This document shows, piece by piece, positions 24,238 to 31,855 of a stretch of DNA of 64,000 nucleotides. Within the stretch, counting starts at the first letter, position 1, and the number at the start of each line of letters is the position of its first letter. This stretch comes from Brevibacillus sp051967035 (GTDB lineage: Bacteria; Bacillota; Bacilli; Brevibacillales; Brevibacillaceae). A program made the position numbers and the translations under genes. Below the pieces are notes generated by a model that did no database searches, was not told the origin of the DNA, and was given only the letters and a program-made list of their open reading frames with translations. The stretch spans positions 68,559 through 132,558 of the forward strand of contig NZ_JBQCKK010000011.1 in NCBI RefSeq assembly GCF_051967035.1, given 5' to 3'.

Positions 24238-25911
24238 CTACCAGGTTCGGAACGGAGGCGAGCCTGGCGCCTGATGCTGGATTTGCTCCATGATCGGGTA
24301 TCCATAGGCCAGAACGATCAGGAAAGCAACCAGTCCGATCCATACGGGCCAACGCTCCAGAATGCGCGGAACTTCTTGGGTCGTTTCCGTTTCGGCAATC
24401 GGATATTCCGTATTGCCTTTTGGCGCGTAGAACGTCAGGTACAGCAGAATGAGGATCAACAGAATCGCCGATACAAACAACAGCCCTCCGCCAAACGCCA
24501 TGACGCGCTGGTAATCCATCCAGCCGAGCGCGGTCGGATGATCCATGTACGTCGTATAGTCGGTGCGGCGCGGCGCCCCTTGCAGGCCCATCGTATGCAT
24601 CGCGAGCGACATCAGGAACATCCCTACTGCCCAGAAGACGGTCTGCACCATCCCCATCCGGTTCGCCGTCTTGGTCAGCCTGCGCCCGGTCAAGGCCGGC
24701 ACCAACCAGAAGCTGACGCCGAAAAAGGTGAGCGCAACCGCGGCGCCGACTGTGATGTGAAAATGCCCGGTCACCCAAATCGTATTGTGCACGACGGCGT
24801 TGAGCTGGTTGCTGGCATTGATGATTCCGCCCGCACCGCCCGGAATGAAGAACAGCATACCCACAAAGGGGGCGAAGAAGCGAACGTCAGTCCAAGGCAG
24901 TTTCTTGAACCAGCCGAACAAACCGCCGCCGCCCTTTTTGCGGCCTGTCGTCTCGAAGACGGCAAACATCGAGAACGCTGTCATCAGCGACGGAATGACT
25001 ACGATCAGCGTCAGCGTGACGTGAATCATTTTCCATCCGGCGGAAATTCCCGGCTCCATCAACTGGTGGTGGAACCCGACCGGAATGGAGAACAACAAGA
25101 GACAAATAAAGGCGAGGCGGCTGAGCGAGTCACTGAACACATGACCGCCGATAATACGCGGAACGCATACGTACCAGGCCATGTAAGCCGGCATTAGCCA
25201 GAAGTAAACGAGCGGGTGACCGAAAAACCAGAACAACGTGCGGCTGAGCATGATGTTGATTGTCGGCACCAGTCCGAGCGACCACGGAATGAGCTGGAAC
25301 AGTACCTCGACTGCTACCGGAAGGGTCGCGATGATCCACATGATGTACGTCGTGACCGCCATGAAGACAAACAGCGGAGAGTTTTTTCCCGGATGTTCCC
25401 GTCTCCATTTGCGGTAGCTGGCAAAAACCCCGAAGCCCGCCAGCCAACTGCCCACGACGAGCAAGGCCGAGCCGATGTAAAAATACGGCGATGCTTTCAG
25501 CGGAGCGTAGAAGGTGTACAAGACCGAAGCTTCATTCATCAAGATCGTGACGACCGCCATTGACGTGCCCGTCACCATGAGAATCCAGCCCGTCCAGCCG
25601 AATTTCAGCGCCGCTCCATGCAAGGAACCGCCTGTCGTGCGGGCGACGCCGGAGAAAAGAAAGCCGACGATAAAAAACGTGGTAAAAATGAGTGCCATCA
25701 ATACGCCATGAGCGGTCAAGATTTGATAGTAGTTCGTCCAGCTTGGCAGTTCTATGATACCGCCGCGCACCATTCCCTGCAGCATCCCTGCCAATGCAGC
25801 CAGCCCGAAGGCGATATACGCCACCCATACATACGACAGACTAAGCCTTGCCGCTGAACGCTGTATCGGAACATGGGGAATCGAATCGTCTATTTTTCGT
25901 GCGATTACCAT
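24238..25911 (-). CDS. cbaA: ba3-type cytochrome c oxidase subunit I
   Basis: Heme-copper oxidase of the B (ba3) family: reduces O2 to water at the heme a3-CuB centre while pumping protons. Ligand motifs are TAHGVLMAL (heme b His), FGHPLVYFWLMPAY (CuB His with the cross-linked Tyr spacing) and VTGHFHITVG (heme ligands). 557 residues with about 13 helices. The ATG at 25911 has AGGTG at good spacing, overlapping the stop of subunit II; an in-frame GTG at 25920 is less likely. Last gene of a three-gene operon. Confidence 0.95.
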   Translation of the reverse strand: MVIARKIDDSIPHVPIQRSAARLSLSYVWVAYIAFGLAALAGMLQGMVRGGIIELPSWTNYYQILTAHGVLMALIFTTFFIVGFLFSGVARTTGGSLHGAALKFGWTGWILMVTGTSMAVVTILMNEASVLYTFYAPLKASPYFYIGSALLVVGSWLAGFGVFASYRKWRREHPGKNSPLFVFMAVTTYIMWIIATLPVAVEVLFQLIPWSLGLVPTINIMLSRTLFWFFGHPLVYFWLMPAYMAWYVCVPRIIGGHVFSDSLSRLAFICLLLFSIPVGFHHQLMEPGISAGWKMIHVTLTLIVVIPSLMTAFSMFAVFETTGRKKGGGGLFGWFKKLPWTDVRFFAPFVGMLFFIPGGAGGIINASNQLNAVVHNTIWVTGHFHITVGAAVALTFFGVSFWLVPALTGRRLTKTANRMGMVQTVFWAVGMFLMSLAMHTMGLQGAPRRTDYTTYMDHPTALGWMDYQRVMAFGGGLLFVSAILLILILLYLTFYAPKGNTEYPIAETETTQEVPRILERWPVWIGLVAFLIVLAYGYPIMEQIQHQAPGSPPFRTW

Positions 25912-25926
25912 AGGGTTCACCTGCCT

Positions 25927-26394
25927 CTATTTCACAATAATCGTCGTCGCCATCACCTGATGGCCTGCGCCGCAGTATTCGTTGCAAAGAATCAAGTATT
26001 CGCCTGGCTTGTCAAACGTATAACTGGCCGAGCTGATATGTCCCGGCAAAACCATGAAGTTGACGTTGGTCTCCGGAATCTGGAAGCCGTGAATAACGTC
26101 CGGACTGGTAACGTGGAAGTTGATTGTCGAGCCTGCCGGAACCTCCATCTTCGTCGGCGAGAACCCGAAAGCAAACGCCGTCATGTAAGCGTCGTACTCC
26201 TTGTCCCCTACCTGCTTCAGACCAGGTTTGTCAAAAGGAGGGGTTTCCGTCACCTGTTCGGGGTCGATCATTTCCATACTGCTTGGCGGGGCCATGCCCA
26301 TCGCAAACGCGTTGACGCACAGCAACACGATAAACAATGCCAGCCCGCCAGCCCCCAGCATCAGCCATATTTTTTCATAACGGTGCAAATGCAT
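25927..26394 (-). CDS. cbaB: ba3-type cytochrome c oxidase subunit II
   Basis: 155 residues: one N-terminal membrane helix (about 10-32) and an outside cupredoxin domain carrying the CuA site, His102, Cys137, Glu139, Cys141, His145 and Met148 (motif CNEYCGAGHQVM). The single helix is typical of the B family. It accepts electrons from cytochrome c and passes them to subunit I. ATG follows GGAGGAG. Confidence 0.95.
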   Translation of the reverse strand: MHLHRYEKIWLMLGAGGLALFIVLLCVNAFAMGMAPPSSMEMIDPEQVTETPPFDKPGLKQVGDKEYDAYMTAFAFGFSPTKMEVPAGSTINFHVTSPDVIHGFQIPETNVNFMVLPGHISSASYTFDKPGEYLILCNEYCGAGHQVMATTIIVK

Positions 26395-26418
26395 ACGTCT
26401 CCTCCTTCTCTCCTTCTT

Positions 26419-26586
26419 TTACGCCCGTTCCAGGAAAAGCCCGAATACACCCAGCCAACCGACGAGAATGGTGCCTCCTACAATCAGCACAGCGACAAAC
26501 GTTCCCTTCAGCTCCTCTTGTTCCGGTTGCGTCTTTTTTTCTTTTGCCTTTTTGCTTTGCTTCCATTTGTCGATTTGCGTCTCCAT
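26419..26586 (-). CDS. cbaD: Cytochrome c oxidase subunit IIa, small
   Basis: 55 residues: a charged Lys/Glu-rich start (METQIDKWKQSKKAKEKK), then one hydrophobic helix ending in LGVFGLFLERA. Size, single helix and position ahead of cbaB match the ba3 subunit IIa family. ATG at 26586 follows AAAGGAG. Too short to be caught by ordinary gene length cut-offs. Confidence 0.78.
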   Translation of the reverse strand: METQIDKWKQSKKAKEKKTQPEQEELKGTFVAVLIVGGTILVGWLGVFGLFLERA

Positions 26587-26737
26587 CACACGGTTCTCCT
26601 TTCTGTGTGCCGCGCAAGCGCATCCTGTCTTTTACGCCTTCATTCTACTCCTGGAACCAGATGGAAGTAATTCGGGGAAATCCCCTAAAATGCTCGGGGA
26701 AACTCCTGATTCTGCCCGATTTGTGTCACAGATTCGA

Positions 26738-26775
26738 CAAAAAAAGCCGATTTCTGCAAGAGCAGATCGGCTTTA
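26738..26775 (-). terminator. Terminator of the YcdB/YcdC-like gene
   Basis: Minus strand AAAGCCGATCTGC and GCAGAAATCGGCTTT form a stem followed by TTTTTG. Confidence 0.8.
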
Positions 26776-26791
26776 TCGGTATGCACGAGGC

Positions 26792-28489
26792 TTAGGGGTA
26801 TTTGACTTCGATTACCTTTCCAGTAGTGGCATCGACGAAACGGAAGCTACCTTCCTGCTTTGGCTGGTAGACCAGCCTCGGCTCAGGTGCGCGTTGATCT
26901 TCGTACTGTTCCCAGCTATACACCAGCTCCAGCTCGACTCCTTGTAGATACGCTTCTTTGGCTTCCTGGGCGCTGACCAGCTTCGTGGCAGCAGGCAAGA
27001 CAATGTCAGGGGGGATCGGGTGGAAACTCAACTCTGTAATCGCGCCCGTCACCTGATCGATCACAACCCGGTAAAACTCATCCGCTACGGGAATTCCGCT
27101 GCGTTTCCCCTGGAAGAAAAAGGTGAACTCCCGCGGCTCCTCCCGTTTTTTCAGCTTGCTCTTGTCCACCCACTCCGGGATTGCTTCCCCTTGCAGGAGC
27201 GTAACCAGCGTCAGCTCGGAAACAGTCGGATCGAGGTATGGCTGCAACGTGGCAAGCGCTTTTTTCTTCGCTTCATCGACGCTGATTGTTGGCTTTTGCT
27301 CCTTTTTTCTCTGCTGATCCAAGCTGAAATCGGTCAAGCGGTTACTGACGGCGTCAGTCGTGATCGTGATGGTGTCGAAGGCCGCTTCGTCGTTGTCCGC
27401 AAGATTTAGCCAGTGATACGATGCAATCGGCTGCCATCCTTCCCGTTGATCCTTCTTGTTATCGTTGTATTCAAAGGCAGCACCTGCGACATCAATGCCG
27501 AACTGCGCCTTTAGCCATTGCTCGGCCTCTGTTTGCGAAGCAATCTTGACGGTCTTTCCTTCGCCTTTTACCTGCACGGTTTCGCTTGCCTGATGATCCG
27601 CCGTGCCCAGCACCTCTCCTGTGAGCGCATCGATTTTAGACACATCGTATGACCGATAAACGATCATCGGCTTCTTCCCGGCCGGTCTGCCAGGCGCGGA
27701 AAAGGAGGTCGGCTGCTCGGCTACGTATTCCAGCTCCATTTTCAGTTTATCCTGATACATTTGCTTTGCTTTTTCCAGGGAGATCGCTTTTTGCGGGTCG
27801 GGCCATTTTACCTCGTCAGGGCGGATTTGGTTGTACGCGTCAAAATGGACGATGCGTCCGGCGCGGTCGACCGACACCAAAAGGGCATAGCCATCCAGCG
27901 CAATCTGGTTGATTAGCGTCTGGTAGTAGACGGTAGAAAATGCCCAGTTGATCATTCCGCCTTTCCCGTCGCCTGTCCCCGCTGTTCCTCTGCTCACTGC
28001 GTCTGCCTGCTTGAATTGGCTGGCATCCTTGCCGAGCATGCTGGCGAGAAACGCATCGGCCTTTTCGCGCGCCAGCTTTTCTTCCGGGTAATCGGTTGAC
28101 GCCCAGGCCGGATTTTGTACATCCAGGTAAAGCAGTCGACCTGTCGCTGCATCCAGCTCGATTCTGACTGTTACATCAGCGGAGCGATTTTTCCCTGCGC
28201 CTGATTCTGGCCGATCCGTCAACCTCAGGCTCCAGACCGGATTTGGATAAGCGCGAAAGGGATGCTTGCCCACCGACTTACTTTCCAGGCGAAGCTGCTT
28301 GCATTCCGGAATCGCTTCCATCAGCTTGTCGAGCGTGTTTTGCGCCTCTTTGGAAAGCTCCTTTTGCTGAGACGGTTGCTCCTGCACACGGTCCGCTACT
28401 TCTGCCTTCGATGGGACCGTCCCCATTGGCGTTGCAGCGAGCAAGCAAGCCGCAATGCCTGTCATGACAGATTGGTTGATCCTCTTCAT
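26792..28489 (-). CDS. Exported YcdB/YcdC-domain protein
   Basis: 565 residues with a signal peptide (hydrophobic core about 10-28). The rest shows two repeats of a PepSY-like unit: phrases of the type D-TG-L-L-LD (LDAATGRLLYLD, IDALTGEVL, IDQVTGAITELSF, VDATTGKVIEVKY) recur, matching the YcdB/YcdC domain family. PepSY-like domains often inhibit proteases, but no protease gene adjoins. ATG follows AGGAGGGG. Monocistronic; role unknown. Confidence 0.82.
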   Translation of the reverse strand: MKRINQSVMTGIAACLLAATPMGTVPSKAEVADRVQEQPSQQKELSKEAQNTLDKLMEAIPECKQLRLESKSVGKHPFRAYPNPVWSLRLTDRPESGAGKNRSADVTVRIELDAATGRLLYLDVQNPAWASTDYPEEKLAREKADAFLASMLGKDASQFKQADAVSRGTAGTGDGKGGMINWAFSTVYYQTLINQIALDGYALLVSVDRAGRIVHFDAYNQIRPDEVKWPDPQKAISLEKAKQMYQDKLKMELEYVAEQPTSFSAPGRPAGKKPMIVYRSYDVSKIDALTGEVLGTADHQASETVQVKGEGKTVKIASQTEAEQWLKAQFGIDVAGAAFEYNDNKKDQREGWQPIASYHWLNLADNDEAAFDTITITTDAVSNRLTDFSLDQQRKKEQKPTISVDEAKKKALATLQPYLDPTVSELTLVTLLQGEAIPEWVDKSKLKKREEPREFTFFFQGKRSGIPVADEFYRVVIDQVTGAITELSFHPIPPDIVLPAATKLVSAQEAKEAYLQGVELELVYSWEQYEDQRAPEPRLVYQPKQEGSFRFVDATTGKVIEVKYP

Positions 28490-28590
28490 CTCGCCCCTCC
28501 TGAATCGTGATCTTGGATATTGTTTACATTCTCACATAAGACGGGGAAGAGAGCCAGTAAGTTACATATTCTCCCACTATTTGACGCAAT

Positions 28591-28622
28591 AAAAAACACG
28601 CCCGCAGAATGAAATAGGCGTG
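28591..28622 (-). terminator. Terminator of the NarL-type regulator gene
   Basis: Minus strand CACGCC and GGGCGTG pair, followed by TTTTTT. Confidence 0.75.
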
Positions 28623-28658
28623 TGGAAGCAGGAGCAAGGCTTTGGGCTGGGTGTAGAC

Positions 28659-29315
28659 TTATTCAAAATCAAGCCAGCCTTTTTTGATCGCATAGCGCAC
28701 CAGATCAGGACGCGTGCGCAGATGCAGCTTTTCCATGATGTGCGCCTTGTGCGACTCGACGGTCTTCACGGAAACGGTGAGCCGCTCGGCGATTTCCTTG
28801 TTGCTGAAGCCTTTGGCGATCAGCACGAGCACTTCTTTTTCCCGGTCGGTCAAAATCTCGTACTTGGCCTGCTCCTCGCCGTTCTTGACCATCTGCAAAA
28901 ACTCCTCGATCAGCGATTTGGTCGCCGACGGATACAAATACGCCATGCCGCTGTTCACCGAGCGGATGGCGGCGATCAGATCGAGATCAGGGGCGCTTTT
29001 CAAAATATATCCGGCAGCTCCGGCCTGCAACACGCGGAACAAGTATTCCTCGTCGTCGTGCATCGTCAGGACGAGCACCGCAATGTCCGGCGCCGCTTCT
29101 TTCAGTCTCGCGGTCGCGGTCAGGCCGTTCTCCCCCGGCGGCATGCTCAAATCCATCAGCACCACGTCCGGGCGAATTTCCAGGGCTTTTTCGCAAGCTT
29201 CCTTGCCGTCAGCCGCGTAGCCGACGACTTCCATGTCCTCCTGGGCGTTGATTAGCATCCCCAATCCGGACCGCACAATCGCGTGATCGTCAGCGATCAA
29301 GACGTGAATCGTCAT
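28659..29315 (-). CDS. NarL/FixJ-family response regulator (NreC-like)
   Basis: 218 residues: receiver with Asp55 (VVLMDLSMPP) and a C-terminal LuxR-type helix-turn-helix (LTDREKEVLVLIAKGFSNKEIAERL...KTVESHKAHI). ATG at 29315 follows AGGAGGAGG; the frame opens further upstream to 29402 inside the kinase gene. The start overlaps the kinase gene by 26 bases, so they are co-translated. With an NreB-like kinase, it probably controls genes of low-oxygen respiration. Confidence 0.95.
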   Translation of the reverse strand: MTIHVLIADDHAIVRSGLGMLINAQEDMEVVGYAADGKEACEKALEIRPDVVLMDLSMPPGENGLTATARLKEAAPDIAVLVLTMHDDEEYLFRVLQAGAAGYILKSAPDLDLIAAIRSVNSGMAYLYPSATKSLIEEFLQMVKNGEEQAKYEILTDREKEVLVLIAKGFSNKEIAERLTVSVKTVESHKAHIMEKLHLRTRPDLVRYAIKKGWLDFE

Positions 29316-30381
29316 CCAAAACCTCCTCCTCAGGCAACGGAATACGGACGATGACCGTCGTCCCCTCCTGGGGCGCCGAGCGAATATCGACCGTACCCCC
29401 AAGCAGCTGCGCCCGTTCCTTCATGCCGAACACGCCGAGCCCTTTGCCGACAAGCAACGTCTTCTCCACCTCAAAGCCGATACCGTCGTCCACGATCGTT
29501 ACCACTACTTCTTTTTCCCGATTTTCGAACATGATCCCGAGCTGGCTGGCCTGCGCGTATTTCGCCGTATTGGTCATCGCCTCCTGCACGATCCGGTACA
29601 GCGCAGTCTCCATCGGAGCCGAGTACCTGCGCTTCTCTCCCTGCACATGCAGCTCGACCTGGATGTGAAACGTCTTTTCCACGCGCTTCATCAACGAGCG
29701 CAAGGCAGGCAGGAGGCCGAGGTCATCGAGGGCGGACGGGCGCAGCTCCAAGGCCATGCGCTTGACTTCCTCCATCGCCCTAGAGGTCATGTTCACCAGC
29801 TCCGTTACATGCTGCATGACCGCCTCGCCCGGATTGCCCTGGCGGACCACGTTCAGTCCGACCAAAATACTGTAAAGCGCCTGCCCGATGCCGTCGTGCA
29901 GCTCGCGGGCAATTCGCTTGCGCTCCTCCTCCTGCGCCTGAATGGCAAAATGGGTCAGCTTGTGCTGATAACGCTCTTTTTCCGCACGCTGCTGAGCCGA
30001 CATATCGCGCAAAATCATCACCAGCTTGCCCCCTGATTCGTCAGGCAGCCGGGCAGAGCTGGCTGCTACGGGATAATCGCGTCCGTCTTTTGTACGGAGC
30101 TTCATTTCAAAGGACGGCATCTGTACGCGCTTGAAAAAACAATCCGTACAACTCGTCTCCTCCATACAGGTAGCCATCCCCAGGCAAAGCTCGCAAATAT
30201 GCTTTTCCCGGATCAGCTCGTCTTCGGTCCAACCCGTCATCTGCTCCAGCGCGGCGTTGGCTTTGACGATCCTTCCTTCACAGTCGATCACCAGAATGGC
30301 GTCACTGACGTGAGCAAAGATGGACTGCATCAAGGTGATGACTTCATGGGAGGTTCCCAGATCTTCTCTCCACGTACTCAT
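29290..30381 (-). CDS. Soluble PAS histidine kinase with NreB-like cysteine cluster
   Basis: 363 residues, no membrane helix: PAS domain (about 15-140), then HisKA_3 dimerisation domain with the phospho-His in RELHDGIGQALYS, and HATPase (EAMTNTAKYA, DDGIGF, GLGVFGMKERA). Inside the PAS domain, Cys63, Cys66, Cys78 and Cys81 follow C-x2-C-x11-C-x2-C, the spacing of the oxygen-sensing [4Fe-4S] kinase NreB; a fifth Cys72 lies between. ATG at 30381 follows AAAGGAGGAG. The ba3 oxidase operon lies about 4 kb downstream. Confidence 0.9.
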   Translation of the reverse strand: MSTWREDLGTSHEVITLMQSIFAHVSDAILVIDCEGRIVKANAALEQMTGWTEDELIREKHICELCLGMATCMEETSCTDCFFKRVQMPSFEMKLRTKDGRDYPVAASSARLPDESGGKLVMILRDMSAQQRAEKERYQHKLTHFAIQAQEEERKRIARELHDGIGQALYSILVGLNVVRQGNPGEAVMQHVTELVNMTSRAMEEVKRMALELRPSALDDLGLLPALRSLMKRVEKTFHIQVELHVQGEKRRYSAPMETALYRIVQEAMTNTAKYAQASQLGIMFENREKEVVVTIVDDGIGFEVEKTLLVGKGLGVFGMKERAQLLGGTVDIRSAPQEGTTVIVRIPLPEEEVLDDDSRLDR

Positions 30382-30536
30382 GCGCTCCTCCTTTGCGACA
30401 CTCATCTACGTGTTATTGTAGAGTGTACAGGGGCGGTTGTGTATCAGGGAATTCCCTTAACCTGCCCGGACAGGCCTGCTGCGGCCGGATCATCTGCATG
30501 GCATACGCTTTTTGACCGGGAATGAAGGAACCAGAT

Positions 30537-30570
30537 GCAAAAAACCGGAGCGGCAGATACCGTTCCGGTT
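30537..30570 (-). terminator. Terminator of the copper-amine-oxidase-N-like gene
   Basis: Minus strand AACCGGAACG and CGCTCCGGTT pair, followed by TTTTTGC. Confidence 0.8.
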
Positions 30571-30632
30571 CTCTTCTCATTTCTGGAAGATGCTTTTCGC
30601 AGGAGCCGAACCTGCTTTTCTCGTTGGCCTTT

Positions 30633-31625
30633 TTATTCTGCGGTTTCTACGACGATCTTCTCCGCCACGCCGATCGGCGGCAGGCTGCGCGTCAGCTTTG
30701 GCCCGTAGAACGCGAACACGTTCATGTCTTTTTTCAGTTCTTCCGGCTTGAGTGCTTTGTTGTCTCTGGCGTTGACGATGACCGTCTTGTCGTTGATAAT
30801 CAGCGCTACCTTTTCCGGAGAGGTCGCTGTCAAACCGCGGCCCTCTACCAGCATTTTGTAGGTGCCTTCCTGATCTGGCTCGATGCTGACTACTTTCCCT
30901 GTTGTCCCTAATACTTCCGCGGATTCCAGGCTGCTCTTGACCACGATGCTGAGCGCCCCCGTTTGCGGCGGCATGCTCATCGCCATGAATTTTTGGTGCG
31001 TCGCTTCCACTTCCATGCCGAGCTTCAAGTCTTCCGGCTTCAGCACTTTGCCCGCCGCATCCGTCAATTTGGTTTCCTCGCTGATGTGCAGGATGATGCC
31101 CGTCTCATAGCCCCCCAACGCAATGGAGACGTTGCCATCGGCTGTTTTGTTGATCGCCGTGATTGTGCCAGTGCGAACGGGCGCTTTTTCTGCCTCTTCG
31201 TCCACCACCGTCACCGCACTGTCTGTAACATGGACTTCCGCTTGCAGGATTTCATCTACGAAAGCGACGGGAACGTAGGTGCTGCCGTTCAGGAGACGCG
31301 GCTTTGCTCCGAGTGTCTTGTACATGTTCCCGAACGGATAGCGATCCTCTCCGACCTTTGCGTAACTTGCGATCGCGCCTCTTTGCACTTCGGCTGCCTT
31401 CCGCTCGTTGTTCCAGCTTACTTCGTACCCGAGGGATTCAGCCACTTGGCGCAGCGGAACCAGAACGGTCTGTTGCCCTTTATCCACAATCGCCGCTTGC
31501 TGAATCGCACTTCCGTTTACATGGACCGCCAGTTCTTTTTCTGGTTCGGAGGCAGCCGATACGATATTCGTTCCCAACACGGCCAAAGCCGCCATTGTCA
31601 TCATGCCTGTACGGATGGTTTTCAT
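30633..31625 (-). CDS. Exported protein with copper amine oxidase N-like (stalk) domain
   Basis: 330 residues: signal peptide ending near VSAASE, then a copper-amine-oxidase N-terminal-like domain (VPLRQVAESLGYEVSWNNERKAAEV and TYVPVAFVDEIL), common in surface proteins of Paenibacillaceae, followed by two small beta-rich repeats (TGTITAINKTADG... and TGKVVSIEPDQEG...). ATG at 31625 follows GGAGGAATACAAC. No enzyme domain is present. Likely surface-attached; function unknown. Confidence 0.85.
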   Translation of the reverse strand: MKTIRTGMMTMAALAVLGTNIVSAASEPEKELAVHVNGSAIQQAAIVDKGQQTVLVPLRQVAESLGYEVSWNNERKAAEVQRGAIASYAKVGEDRYPFGNMYKTLGAKPRLLNGSTYVPVAFVDEILQAEVHVTDSAVTVVDEEAEKAPVRTGTITAINKTADGNVSIALGGYETGIILHISEETKLTDAAGKVLKPEDLKLGMEVEATHQKFMAMSMPPQTGALSIVVKSSLESAEVLGTTGKVVSIEPDQEGTYKMLVEGRGLTATSPEKVALIINDKTVIVNARDNKALKPEELKKDMNVFAFYGPKLTRSLPPIGVAEKIVVETAE

Positions 31626-31745
31626 GTTGTATTCCTCCAATGCTTGTTTTTTACTACTTTTTTGTTTCTATGCATTGGACGGAGTAGCGTTGGATACGTT
31701 TCAGCCCCATCGGAACAAACTGAGCTTGACCAAATAAAGGAATAA

Positions 31746-31774
31746 GAAAAAGGGCGGACAGCTTGCCGCCCCCT
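31746..31774 (-). terminator. Terminator of the Ca2+-type ATPase gene
   Basis: Minus strand GGGCGG and CCGCCC pair around CAAGCTGT and are followed by TTTTTC. Confidence 0.75.
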
Positions 31775-31855
31775 CTTCCAGTCTGCTGCCAGGTCGCAAA
31801 ACGGAATAACCACGCGCAAATCGACCTCGGCGTAAAGGTAGTCGCTGACGCGCTC

